Part shown: one piece after another, positions 36,281 to 45,435 of the stretch | Layout of the letters: every line of letters starts with the position of its first letter | Numbering within the stretch: the first letter of the stretch is position 1 | From: Bacteroidota bacterium | GTDB taxonomy: Bacteria > Bacteroidota > Ignavibacteria > Ignavibacteriales > Ignavibacteriaceae | DNA length: 64,000 nucleotides | Reading direction: 5' to 3' | NCBI GenBank assembly: GCA_021815405.1 | Contig: JAKAGV010000003.1 | Span: 1 to 64,000, forward strand | Made by a program: the position numbers and the translations under genes | Notes under the pieces: generated by a model | Database searches by the model: none | Told to the model about the DNA's origin: nothing | What the model saw: the letters and a program-made list of their open reading frames with translations, nothing else

Positions 36281-38932
36281 TTATTTAAAATTTGCTGCTG
36301 GCGAGGAATCGCCCTGAAGAAATGCATCAACAAATTTTTGAATGCTTTCTTCATTAGTAAGCGTTACATCTACATTTCGTATCGCGCCCATTAACCTTCC
36401 TATTTCTGATAATAATAATAATATAGAAGAGGAAGGAATTTTTCTTATCGTTCCTAAAACATGATCATCTTTAAGTGAAACAGAAAAATTTAAAGACTCT
36501 AAAACCTTTGTTATTATTCGTGCCCTTCTCATTCTTCGGATAGGATCTGCAGCACCGCCGCGAAAATTGAAGTTTATATAATTATTATTTAATTCGTTGC
36601 TTGCATAAGCATCAAGCCTTGAGAAGTGATAACCAAGCCTTGAGAAAAAGTTCAAATAACAATCTGAAATAATAGCGTAACTTCTGCTCCCCAGGTCCCG
36701 GTCGCCTCTATTAGAGTCAACAACATTTGACATTAGAAGATTTGCAAAACCTTTTAAATCTATCGGCAAAGGTCCTGCCCACTTAATACCTGGTGCAGTC
36801 ATTCCGTTAATTAGTGATAAGAAAGGTTCGGAAATGATATCATCTGGAATAATTTGTTTTTTCCCTTTAATATCTTTTAGCCCGCCGCCAAGATCAATAA
36901 CATGAATGTCCAGCGGGACAGTAAACTTTAAAGGATATGCATGTTCGTCTTCGTATTTTGCTGATTCATAAAGCGAGAACATTTCTCTCATCGAATATTC
37001 ATGTGCAAACCTGGTAATATCATGAAACGTTTTACAATTTTCCGGTGAAAAACTTGATGCGCCTGGATCAGTCAGATTCAAAGGAATAACCAGCTTGGAA
37101 ATATTTTGCCAGATGCGATGCATCGGACTTTTGGCAAAAATATTTTTTTCAACGGCTGTAGTTTTATACCAATCAATTAACTCGTTTACCTTGCCCATGT
37201 AAACTTTACATTCATCTGCATCAATTGTAATTACAATGTCATTGGAGAGCTTTAAAGTAGCTTCGCTTGCATTTACAATAACCGGTATGCCAAGTTCCCT
37301 TGCAATAATTGACAAATGTCCAGTCGTATTTCCAATGTCCGCAATAAGACCGGATGCTTTATGCAATATACCGATTATTTCAGGAGAAGCTTTCTTAACA
37401 ACTAAAATACCTCCTGCTGGAAAATTAACAAGATCTTTTGTCCTGTTAAGTACGAATACATTTCCGGAATTTATTCCAGGGCTGGCGCACACACCTCCTT
37501 CTAATATTATTGGATGTTTTGATTTTAATTCTGATGATGAAATCTTTTTATTTATTTTTGTTGTATTTTTTTCCGTTACAGCTAAAGGTCTGCATTGAAG
37601 AATAAACATTTTTCCGTTTTTATCGATTGTCCATTCAATATCCTGAGGGGAGCCGAAATAATTTTCAATTTTCAATGCATATTCAGTCAATTCTTTTACC
37701 TGCTTTTCTGATAAGCAAGGTTTGCCTATAATCTCATCTTGTATTTTTACATCGTGTAAGCCGTCTGTTGTTCTTGGTACTGTCTTATAATTTTGATTAC
37801 CTGGATTGAAATGAATAACTTTATAACTCGAGGCGTCTACAATATACTCTTGCGGCGTAACACTGCCGTCAACTACTTTTGTACCAAGCCCTCTTACAGC
37901 ATGGATAATAATTCCAGCTTTATTGCTTAAAGGATCTTTCGTAAACAGCACACCGCTTGCTTCTGCATCAATCATTTGCATGCAGCCGATACTCATAGGC
38001 ATATCAACATCTCTTAAACCGGTTAAGAATCTATAGACAAGTGATCTCGGTAGATATTTAGATATTAATACTTCAAAGCAAGCATCTATAATATTTGCCT
38101 TACTAACGTTAAGCGCAGTATAATGCAGCCCGGCAAAAGAATGATGAAGATCGTCTTCACCTATGGCGCTTGATCTGACAGATACCAAAACTTCGCCGTG
38201 TTTTTCGGATAAATATTCAAAGTTGTTCAGAATGATTTTCTCGATAAGACTGGGGATCGGTGCAGAAATTAGCATTGCCTGAATTACCTGGCTGATCTGC
38301 TGCACCTGAGCATTATCGTTGAAATCTATTGATGAGATAGCTTGATCAATCTGCGAATACAAATCTCCATGTGCTAAAAAATCCTGAAAAAACCTTGTAG
38401 TAATTGCGAAGCCGTCAGGAATAGGAATTAAAAGCTTGTTATGAATCTCGCAAAGCCTGCTCATCTTACCGCCTACTTCACGAATGTGGTTCATCGTTAT
38501 TTCATCAACTCTATATGAATATGGCTTTCCTGAAATTTCATTTGCATTCGATTCATTCTTTTCACACTCGTTACAATCCGGCTCAATACAGTTCCACCTG
38601 TCCGGACAAAACGATCCTGGAGCAAGAATTTCCGAACATTTATTTTTAATCTTATCGACTTGAGTAATGAGTGTCTTAAATTTTCCTCCGCACATCTGGA
38701 AAAGATGATATGCTACATCTTCTGTATTCTTGAGAATGTCCGAGAATATTGCATGTATTTCTCCTTTGGAAAAAGGTCTGCCTGAGTTTAGGAGATCGCT
38801 GAGATTACTCATTTGTTTTAAAGCTTCATCATTTGATGATAATAATATCTGAAAGTGGTGGAGTTTTTCTTTAAATGAAATTGTCTCTTCAGTTTTCTTT
38901 TTACTTTTTAATATGCTATTAAGTAGCTTCAT
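36281..38932 (-). CDS. PEP-synthase/PPDK-like phosphotransfer protein
   Basis: An 883-residue protein. After a roughly 150-residue N-terminal helical part with a Cys-rich loop (CPDRWNCIEPDCNECEK near 120) it shows the PEP-synthase/PPDK ATP-grasp domain (VGGKMSRLCEIHN; SVRSSAIGEDDLHHSFAG) ending in DIEWTIDKNGKMFILQCRPL near 460. A swivelling phosphohistidine domain follows with the catalytic histidine in TTGHLSIIARELGIPVIVNA (about H538). The PEP/pyruvate-binding domain of true PPDK is not recognisable; the C-terminal 280 residues are different. It overlaps the receiver gene by 4 bp. It is probably a phosphoryl-transfer regulatory protein; substrate unknown. Confidence 0.8.
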   Translation of the reverse strand: MKLLNSILKSKKKTEETISFKEKLHHFQILLSSNDEALKQMSNLSDLLNSGRPFSKGEIHAIFSDILKNTEDVAYHLFQMCGGKFKTLITQVDKIKNKCSEILAPGSFCPDRWNCIEPDCNECEKNESNANEISGKPYSYRVDEITMNHIREVGGKMSRLCEIHNKLLIPIPDGFAITTRFFQDFLAHGDLYSQIDQAISSIDFNDNAQVQQISQVIQAMLISAPIPSLIEKIILNNFEYLSEKHGEVLVSVRSSAIGEDDLHHSFAGLHYTALNVSKANIIDACFEVLISKYLPRSLVYRFLTGLRDVDMPMSIGCMQMIDAEASGVLFTKDPLSNKAGIIIHAVRGLGTKVVDGSVTPQEYIVDASSYKVIHFNPGNQNYKTVPRTTDGLHDVKIQDEIIGKPCLSEKQVKELTEYALKIENYFGSPQDIEWTIDKNGKMFILQCRPLAVTEKNTTKINKKISSSELKSKHPIILEGGVCASPGINSGNVFVLNRTKDLVNFPAGGILVVKKASPEIIGILHKASGLIADIGNTTGHLSIIARELGIPVIVNASEATLKLSNDIVITIDADECKVYMGKVNELIDWYKTTAVEKNIFAKSPMHRIWQNISKLVIPLNLTDPGASSFSPENCKTFHDITRFAHEYSMREMFSLYESAKYEDEHAYPLKFTVPLDIHVIDLGGGLKDIKGKKQIIPDDIISEPFLSLINGMTAPGIKWAGPLPIDLKGFANLLMSNVVDSNRGDRDLGSRSYAIISDCYLNFFSRLGYHFSRLDAYASNELNNNYINFNFRGGAADPIRRMRRARIITKVLESLNFSVSLKDDHVLGTIRKIPSSSILLLLSEIGRLMGAIRNVDVTLTNEESIQKFVDAFLQGDSSPAANFK

Positions 38933-39339
38933 ATGTCTTTAGAAACTATATTTTTTACGAGAGTATTAATTTCGTCGGTTGTAAATGGCTTCAACAAAAA
39001 ACCTGCTGCTTTACTAAAAGTTTCATTAACTGCAATTTCATCCATGCCTAAGTTATAATGAATTCCTGAAAATGAAAATCCTGACATAATTATTATCGGA
39101 ATCTCAGGGTAAATATTTTTTATTCTTCTGAAAATTTCAATGCCATTCATTCCGGGTAAGGCAAGATCTAGTATTATTAAATCAAATGTGTTTTCGCGAA
39201 TTTGCTTCAATGCATCGAGCGAAGTAGTTGAGGTAGTAATTATAAACTCTGTTGATTTGTCGCTCTTTAATGCTCTGCTGATGGATTTAAGGATGATTTC
39301 TTCGCTATCGACTGCAAGCATCTTAATTTTTTTGTTCAT
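38929..39339 (-). CDS. stand-alone response-regulator receiver domain
   Basis: A 136-residue CheY-like protein without an output domain. Phosphoacceptor Asp58 is in LIILDLALPGMNG, the switch serine in IIIMSGFS and the lysine in GFLLKPFTTD. The acidic pair near residue 11 reads VDSEE, with Ser in place of the second usual Asp. It overlaps the degenerate kinase-like gene on one side and the PEP-synthase-like gene on the other by four bases each, so all three are translationally coupled. The partner kinase is unclear because its neighbour lacks the phosphoacceptor histidine. Confidence 0.85.
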   Translation of the reverse strand: MNKKIKMLAVDSEEIILKSISRALKSDKSTEFIITTSTTSLDALKQIRENTFDLIILDLALPGMNGIEIFRRIKNIYPEIPIIIMSGFSFSGIHYNLGMDEIAVNETFSKAAGFLLKPFTTDEINTLVKNIVSKDI

Positions 39340-41024
39340 GCATCAACCGGTAATTCGATAGTTATAAAGGTGCCTATTCTCTCAGAATTAACTTCTAACT
39401 TACCTCCATGCATCTGAATAATGTTTTGGCAGACCGCTAAGCTGATTTCTTCTTTTTCGGGATCACTTAAACCTTTTGAGAAGCCTTCGCTTGTCAACTT
39501 CTTTGCGATGTCAGTACGTTTTCCGCTGCCCGTACTGGAAAAAATAATCTGAAGAAAATTATTAAAGATTCCGGCAGATATATTAATTATTCCTCCAGCA
39601 GACATTGAATCCGAAGTAAGGAGAAGTAAATTCAAAAAAACCTGTTCCATCAGATTGGAATCCGCATGAATTTCCGGAAGCTGTTTTTGAATGGTGGTTA
39701 TAACTTTAATATTTCGAAAGTTTGAAAATTTTTCTACAACGGAGACAGCCATAGAGATTATTTTACTTAAATCTGTAGAGCTGAATACGGGAGGTTTACG
39801 CTTTGTAAGCGATAAAATATTTTTAATACTTTCTCTTATTTTCAATGCTTGCTGTTTAATGAGCTCAAGATCTTTTGTGGTTGAAGCAATGTTGTGTTCA
39901 TTATTATTAAAGCCTGATTGCATTTCTGAAAGAAGACTTTCAGAAAAGATTAAAATTCCGGTTAACGGATTTTTAATTTCGTTTGCAACTTCATCGGCAA
40001 GCTTGCCTACGGAAGCAAGTTTCTCAGATTCGATCAGCTGCGATTGTGTCAGCACTAATTGCTTCTGCATTTTATTAAACGATTCCGAAAGTATTCCAAG
40101 TTCAGCTTTGCCTGGCGGTATTTCATGTTTAAAGTCACCTTGAGCAACCCTAATAGTTCCACTAACTATATTTTTTACCGGTTTCCCGATTAGATATCTG
40201 ATAGAAAAATAAACTATCAAAGATGCGATTACAGCAAACAAAACAGTCAACAATATTAATTGCCTCCGGGTATTTTCGATGCTGGAAATTACTTTCTTTA
40301 TCGATACTTCTATTTCAATAAATCCCAAAATTTTTTGTGAAGAGTCATGAGCAAAAAAAGTAGTTGAACCTGAAGCGCTTATAGGTAAAGATTTTTTTCC
40401 CGAAGAAGTGCCCTGAAAGCTTTGCCTTTTTTCACCGGATATCACTTTTGAAAAATTCCTACCATTATCCGGATCATGAATATTAATTGCGTGGCATTCT
40501 TCAGTATAACATTCAGGTGCATTATAGATTGGCAGCGCATAATAGACTAACGATTTTTTATCATCAATTCTGTAGTGATGAAAATTTTTTATGTTTGGAA
40601 AGGAAGACCGTGATGAGATAGGCATTTGAGTATGACAGCTTATGCATAACTTACCGCTGTGTGAAATGTCCTTATTAATATCTGATTGAACAGATGAAAA
40701 TTTAATTTCACCTTTATGATTGATTATCCTAATAGATTTAATATCTTCTTTATCAACAATATTGCTAATAGATAATGAGATCTCATCACGTTGGTTTTTC
40801 AACATGCTGACTCTTAAAATCTTTTCAATTGTACTGCTAAGCTGTCCGGTATTATTACAGATAGAATTAATAGCATCGTCTTTCTGCTTAATCAGACTTA
40901 AGATAGAAAGTGCGCCCATTGCAGTTAGAATGATTATTCCAATTAGAATAGACACCCGCGTAGAAATACTGAGGTATTTCAATTTCCTCTGTACTTTGCT
41001 TTCCGATTTTTTATGTACTGTCAT
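39336..41024 (-). CDS. haem-sensor histidine-kinase-like protein with degenerate catalytic boxes
   Basis: A 562-residue membrane protein: first helix about residues 25-47, a periplasmic sensor with haem c sites CISCH and C-x4-CH (CYTEECH), second helix about 250-272, HAMP, then a kinase-like core. The H-box reads GKLADEVANEIKNPLTGI, with Asn348 where the phosphoacceptor His is expected. The N-box reads VFLNLLLLTSDSM, without the second Asn. The G1 box reads SSTGSG, where Asp is usual, and the G2 glycines are replaced (EKEEISLAV). HGGKLEV is retained. The frame is intact, so this looks like a signalling pseudokinase that may act through binding. Haem attachment is inferred from the motifs. Confidence 0.8.
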   Translation of the reverse strand: MTVHKKSESKVQRKLKYLSISTRVSILIGIIILTAMGALSILSLIKQKDDAINSICNNTGQLSSTIEKILRVSMLKNQRDEISLSISNIVDKEDIKSIRIINHKGEIKFSSVQSDINKDISHSGKLCISCHTQMPISSRSSFPNIKNFHHYRIDDKKSLVYYALPIYNAPECYTEECHAINIHDPDNGRNFSKVISGEKRQSFQGTSSGKKSLPISASGSTTFFAHDSSQKILGFIEIEVSIKKVISSIENTRRQLILLTVLFAVIASLIVYFSIRYLIGKPVKNIVSGTIRVAQGDFKHEIPPGKAELGILSESFNKMQKQLVLTQSQLIESEKLASVGKLADEVANEIKNPLTGILIFSESLLSEMQSGFNNNEHNIASTTKDLELIKQQALKIRESIKNILSLTKRKPPVFSSTDLSKIISMAVSVVEKFSNFRNIKVITTIQKQLPEIHADSNLMEQVFLNLLLLTSDSMSAGGIINISAGIFNNFLQIIFSSTGSGKRTDIAKKLTSEGFSKGLSDPEKEEISLAVCQNIIQMHGGKLEVNSERIGTFITIELPVDA

Positions 41025-41326
41025 TCGCTATGCGAAATCCTAGAAACGTTAATACCAAAATGCTTCAGCACCAGATCGGTTCCAAAAGCCATTATTGAGC
41101 CTAAGGCAGCCATTACCAAAACAACTACAACAGCATACATAAATCTGTCATTGTTGTAAAGCTCGACTATCCAAAGATTAACGCCGGAGAGATTTTTGGT
41201 GCCAACTTTTTCATTTAATGATGTTTCCTGCTTTCCGCCGACTTCACTACTTGCAAATGAATTGTTGTAGGCGATACTCAAAACAAAAAACAGCAAACAC
41301 AAAGTAATTATTTTCTTCATAGACAT
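41021..41326 (-). CDS. small exported or membrane protein beside TauE permeases
   Basis: A 101-residue protein with an N-terminal signal peptide (MKKIITLCLLFFVLSIAYNN then FASS) and a C-terminal membrane helix (YAVVVVLVMAALGSIMAFG). No domain is recognised. It overlaps the kinase-like gene by 4 bases and lies 16 bp after the last TauE gene. It may be an accessory subunit of the permeases or of the sensor. The third codon (ATG) is an equally good start. Confidence 0.65.
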   Translation of the reverse strand: MSMKKIITLCLLFFVLSIAYNNSFASSEVGGKQETSLNEKVGTKNLSGVNLWIVELYNNDRFMYAVVVVLVMAALGSIMAFGTDLVLKHFGINVSRISHSE

Positions 41327-41342
41327 AACTTAACCCTTTATT

Positions 41343-42410
41343 TTAGTTCCTACTTAATTTAAGATTCTTCTTTTCTTTTTTAACTTCGAGAAATAATCTT
41401 GTAATAATTATAAACGTCATAATCACCGCAGTTCCCATCAGAACTATTCCGGCAGTGGATTGGAATGCTGGAATTTCTGTAATCTTATAAATTTGTTCCA
41501 ATGCGATAGAGCAGCCTGCAAACAAAATCATTATTGCAAACAACAATCTTATTCCATATCCTTTTATATATTTAACTGCTGTGGCGCCAATCTGTGCGCC
41601 AATTGAAGCGCCAATCAACATTATAAATGCCGCAATAAATTCTACACGACCTTTGATAGCATAAGTAAAGCAGCCATAAGCACCGGAAAAAAGAACACTC
41701 ATTAAATCAGTACCAACTGCAATAACGGTAGGAACTCCTATCAAATAAACAAGAGCCGGCATTCTGATAAATCCTCCACCGACTCCTAAAAATCCGGATA
41801 AAAAGCCTGTGAATAAGAATACCAACAATACAATCCACAAAGAAACTGACCTTATGCCCGAAGCAGGAAAGGAAATCATTGGAGGAAGATTTATATTATG
41901 AAGTCTTTCGGAGATGCTGCGCTTAGGTTTTTTTGGCTTCGAATTTATGGGATCAACTGATAGTCCTAATTTCCCTTTTTGTCTTGCCGGGTTTTGTGAT
42001 AAATAATCATAGAACATAAGTGAGCCGAGCCCAAACATTAAAAATAGATAACACCATCTTACAATAGAACCGACGTCGCCGGCTTTCTCCAAAAATAGAA
42101 TTACTTGCGAGCCGATTTCCAATCCAACAACTGAAGCAGCAATAGAAATAAAACCCAGCTTCCAATCGATGTTGCCCATCTTATGATGTTTTACTGTTGC
42201 GCCGATTGACTGACCGAAAATATTTGAAAGATCAGTCCCAATCGCATATGCCATGTGAAATCCGAAAATGTTTAATGCAGGCGTAACAATCCAGCCTCCG
42301 CCAACACCAAAGAAGCCGCCGAGGACACCAACACAAAAGCCGATCAGGAGTAACAACAAGGCGTTGAATTCAATACCGGCTATCGGTAATGAAATGTTAA
42401 ATATGTCCAT
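41343..42410 (-). CDS. TauE/SafE-family anion permease (copy 3 of the array)
   Basis: A 355-residue polytopic protein with the two TauE repeats, each holding a glycine-rich loop (LGGFFGVGGGWIVTPAL near residue 30 and GFLSGFLGVGGGFIRMPAL near 200). The family exports or imports sulfite, sulfonates or related anions. It differs from its two neighbours in a longer central loop (SVDPINSKPKKPKRS) and a divergent C-terminus. Here it could serve as a sulfate importer or a sulfite/sulfide-type exporter; the direction cannot be read from sequence. Confidence 0.85.
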   Translation of the reverse strand: MDIFNISLPIAGIEFNALLLLLIGFCVGVLGGFFGVGGGWIVTPALNIFGFHMAYAIGTDLSNIFGQSIGATVKHHKMGNIDWKLGFISIAASVVGLEIGSQVILFLEKAGDVGSIVRWCYLFLMFGLGSLMFYDYLSQNPARQKGKLGLSVDPINSKPKKPKRSISERLHNINLPPMISFPASGIRSVSLWIVLLVFLFTGFLSGFLGVGGGFIRMPALVYLIGVPTVIAVGTDLMSVLFSGAYGCFTYAIKGRVEFIAAFIMLIGASIGAQIGATAVKYIKGYGIRLLFAIMILFAGCSIALEQIYKITEIPAFQSTAGIVLMGTAVIMTFIIITRLFLEVKKEKKNLKLSRN

Positions 42411-42436
42411 AATTTATTCCTCTAGTAATGAGAAAA

Positions 42437-43495
42437 TTATTCTGATTTATTTTTTAATGTTTTTTCTTTCCTCGATTCTAATAAAAGCCTTGCAATAATC
42501 ATGAAGGTCATAAATATTGCAGTTCCCATCAATACGATTTCTGCAAAAGTTTGGTAAAATTTAATTTGAAAAATTTTATAGATTTGTTCGAAGCCCACCG
42601 AACAGCCCGCGAAAATAATCATGATTGCAAAAAGAAGTCTTATTCCGTAGCCTTTAACATATTTTACTGCAGTTGATCCGATCTGCGCCCCGATTGATGC
42701 ACCTAATAGCATAATGAATGCAGCTACCAATTCAACCCGACCTTTGAGAGCATAAGTAAAGCATCCATAAGCTCCGCTGAAAAGTACGGTAATTAAACTT
42801 GTGCCAACTGCAACTGTAGTAGGAAGACCGATTAGATAAATCAATGCCGGCATAATTATAAATCCGCCTCCAACACCTAAAAATCCCGAGAGAAAACCGG
42901 TGATTAAAAAAATCAAAAAAATTATCCAAACAGAAACGCTGTCGATCCCGGATGCTGGGAAAGAAATCATCGGCGGAATATTTATGCGGTGCAGCTTTTC
43001 TGAAATTTTAGTTCGTCCATTTTTTTTGTTTTCACTATTATTTCCATCCAGATCCGTTTCATTTAACTGCCTTGACTGAATTACGAAATAATCGTAAAGC
43101 ATATAAGCTCCAAGACAGGCAAGCAGCAGCATGTAACACCACCTGACAATTACTCCGACATCACCGGCTTTTTCCATCGCAATAATTACTTCGGAACCTA
43201 TTTCCAATCCGATAACCGAAGTGAGAATTGAAATGATGCCCAACTTCCAATCAATGTTTCCCATCTTCTGATGTTTTTTTACTGCGCCGATTGTCTGCCC
43301 GAAAATATTCGAGAGGTCTGTGCCGATAGCAAAAGCCATATGGAAGCCAAATATATTTAGAGCCGGAGTAACAATCCATCCGCCGCCTACTCCAAAAAAA
43401 CCTCCCAGCACACCTACGCAGAATCCGATTAGAATTAATAACAGAACATTGAACTCGATTCCGGCTACTGGTAACGAAATATTAAATAAATCCAT
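42437..43495 (-). CDS. TauE/SafE-family anion permease (copy 2 of the array)
   Basis: A 352-residue paralogue with the same glycine-rich loops (GGFFGVGGGWIVTPAL; GFLGVGGGFIIMPALIYL) and IGTDLSNIFGQTIGAVKKHQ. It is closer to the copy at 43532 in the loop KKHQKMGNIDWKLG. The central loop is Asn-rich (ETDLDGNNSENKKNG). It starts 27 bp from its downstream neighbour in the operon. Same functional reasoning and uncertainty as the adjacent copies. Confidence 0.85.
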   Translation of the reverse strand: MDLFNISLPVAGIEFNVLLLILIGFCVGVLGGFFGVGGGWIVTPALNIFGFHMAFAIGTDLSNIFGQTIGAVKKHQKMGNIDWKLGIISILTSVIGLEIGSEVIIAMEKAGDVGVIVRWCYMLLLACLGAYMLYDYFVIQSRQLNETDLDGNNSENKKNGRTKISEKLHRINIPPMISFPASGIDSVSVWIIFLIFLITGFLSGFLGVGGGFIIMPALIYLIGLPTTVAVGTSLITVLFSGAYGCFTYALKGRVELVAAFIMLLGASIGAQIGSTAVKYVKGYGIRLLFAIMIIFAGCSVGFEQIYKIFQIKFYQTFAEIVLMGTAIFMTFMIIARLLLESRKEKTLKNKSE

Positions 43496-43531
43496 TTGTC
43501 AGTCTATTTTGTAATTGAATTTTTCTTCTCG

Positions 43532-44581
43532 TTATTTTTTAATTTCTTTTTTAGATTCCATTACAAGTCTTAAGATGATTACAAGAGACATGCTTAAAGT
43601 AGTTCCCATTAAAACAATTGCTGCCATCATCTGGAAATAATCTTGCATTGTCAATTTATATAGCTGCTCGGTCCCAACTGAAAGTGCGGCGAAGATAATC
43701 GTAATTGCGAACAACAGTCTTATACCATAACCCTTAATATATTTAACAGCAGTCGAGCCGACTTGCGCACCAATTGAAGCGCCAATCAACATTATAAATG
43801 ATGCGAGCAATTCAACTCTGCCCTTCATTGCATAAGTAAAACAGCCGTACGCACCGCTGAAAAGAACAGTTATCAAGCTTGTTCCCACGGCAATTGTCGT
43901 AGGCAGACCGATTACATAAACCAGAACAGGAACAATAATGAATCCGCCGCCAACGCCTAAAAAACCGGATAGAAATCCTGTAATCAAGAAGATGAAAAAA
44001 ATAATCCAGATTGATACTCCATCGATGCCGGAGACTGGGAATGAAATCATTGGCGGCAGATTAAACCTATGTAACCTTTCGGAAAATTTTGTTCTGGAGA
44101 CATTCTGCCCTGTCTTGGTTCCGCTTTTATTTTCTTCTTCCCTCAATTTTATTTGCCTTTGTTGAAGGACGAAATAATCGTAAAACATATAAGCCCCAAG
44201 TGCGGTAAGCAGAAACATATAACACCATCGAACGATGACACCAACTTCGCCGACTTTTTCAAGAGAGATTATAACATCGGAACCAATTTCCAATCCGATG
44301 ACAGAAGTAATTATTGAAATCATTCCGAGTTTCCAATCTATGTTTCCCATTTTTTGATGTTTTTTTACTGCGCCGATAGATTGACCAAAGATGGTAGCAA
44401 AACCAGTACCAATTGCAAAGTCCATATGAAAGTCGAAAATATTTAATGCAGGCGTAATCATCCATCCGCCGCCGACTCCAAAAAAACCACCAAGTACACC
44501 AACACAAAAGCCAATTACAAATAATAGAAGGACATTGAATTCAACGCCGGCAACAGGTAGATAAATATAAAAAATGTTCAT
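43532..44581 (-). CDS. TauE/SafE-family anion permease (copy 1 of the array)
   Basis: A 349-residue paralogue, first in the three-gene array and directly after cobA. It has the glycine loops (GGFFGVGGGWMITPAL; GFLGVGGGFIIVPVLVYV). It differs from both sisters at the first-repeat motif IGTGFATIFGQS, where they have IGTDLSNIFGQ. The replaced Asp suggests diverged substrate or coupling. About nine helices are expected. Confidence 0.85.
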   Translation of the reverse strand: MNIFYIYLPVAGVEFNVLLLFVIGFCVGVLGGFFGVGGGWMITPALNIFDFHMDFAIGTGFATIFGQSIGAVKKHQKMGNIDWKLGMISIITSVIGLEIGSDVIISLEKVGEVGVIVRWCYMFLLTALGAYMFYDYFVLQQRQIKLREEENKSGTKTGQNVSRTKFSERLHRFNLPPMISFPVSGIDGVSIWIIFFIFLITGFLSGFLGVGGGFIIVPVLVYVIGLPTTIAVGTSLITVLFSGAYGCFTYAMKGRVELLASFIMLIGASIGAQVGSTAVKYIKGYGIRLLFAITIIFAALSVGTEQLYKLTMQDYFQMMAAIVLMGTTLSMSLVIILRLVMESKKEIKK

Positions 44582-44590
44582 GTGTTCCCT

Positions 44591-45412
44591 TTAAGCAGGT
44601 AGAGAGGGGAAACTGACTAAGCAGCCCTCAGAAGTTTCTTCTATTAAATATTTATTATTTTCAAACCATGATATCTCATTTCTCATAGATACTGTCGGGC
44701 TGATCACTATAATAACCGGTTGATGAAAATTTTCTCTCCTAAACTCTTCCGCGATTTGATCGAGCCGTGCGGTAATTGTTCTTTGGTAGGGGAGTGTTCC
44801 ATTCTCTATAACAGCAGCTGGCATTGCCGGATCCATTCCATGCTTAATTAATTCAGCACAAATCTTTTCAATTCTTGAAGCACCCATGTAAATAATCAAG
44901 TTTGTATTTTTAAGCTTTGCCAATTTTTCCCAGTCAACCTGGCTTTCATTTTTGCCCGGAGATTCATGTGCAGTAATTAAAACGCATTGAGTTACAACGC
45001 CTCTTTGCGTAATCGGGATACCGCTGTAAATAGGTGCTGATAGACCTGCTGTAAGTCCGGGGATTATTTCATATTCAATTCCTTCTTTTTTAAGAACGGC
45101 TGCTTCTTCCGAACCTCTTCCGAAGATAAACGGATTGCCACCCTTTAACCGGACAACATTAAAACCTAACTTTGATTTGTTGATCAGGATATCGATTATT
45201 TTATCCTGTTCAATCGGATGGCAGCCGGATTCTTTTCCGACAAAAATTTTCTCGCAGTCTTCCTTACAATATGAAAGCAAGTCGTCATTTATTAATCTGT
45301 CATAAACTACAACATCAGCCCTTTTTAATTTTTTCATTGCTTTTATAGTAATTAATTCGGGATCACCCGGACCTGCACCAACTATATATACTTTTCCAAA
45401 TTCCAATTTCAT
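44591..45412 (-). CDS. cobA: uroporphyrinogen-III C-methyltransferase
   Basis: A 273-residue SAM-dependent methyltransferase that makes precorrin-2, the first step to sirohaem. Family motifs are VYIVGAGPGDPELITIKAMK at the start, VVVYDRLI, VRLKGGNPFIFGRGSEE near 85, and PIYSGIPITQRG near 125. No uroporphyrinogen synthase domain is fused. With the Met8-like gene at 46047 it completes sirohaem synthesis for DsrAB. Confidence 0.93.
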   Translation of the reverse strand: MKLEFGKVYIVGAGPGDPELITIKAMKKLKRADVVVYDRLINDDLLSYCKEDCEKIFVGKESGCHPIEQDKIIDILINKSKLGFNVVRLKGGNPFIFGRGSEEAAVLKKEGIEYEIIPGLTAGLSAPIYSGIPITQRGVVTQCVLITAHESPGKNESQVDWEKLAKLKNTNLIIYMGASRIEKICAELIKHGMDPAMPAAVIENGTLPYQRTITARLDQIAEEFRRENFHQPVIIVISPTVSMRNEISWFENNKYLIEETSEGCLVSFPSLPA

Positions 45413-45435
45413 TTTCCTTAGTTAAAATTTTTAGC

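Noticed and set aside
36281-38932. Ordinary PEP synthase or pyruvate phosphate dikinase
   Set aside because: The ATP-grasp and phosphohistidine domains are present, but the C-terminal PEP/pyruvate-binding domain is not recognisable and the genetic context is regulatory.
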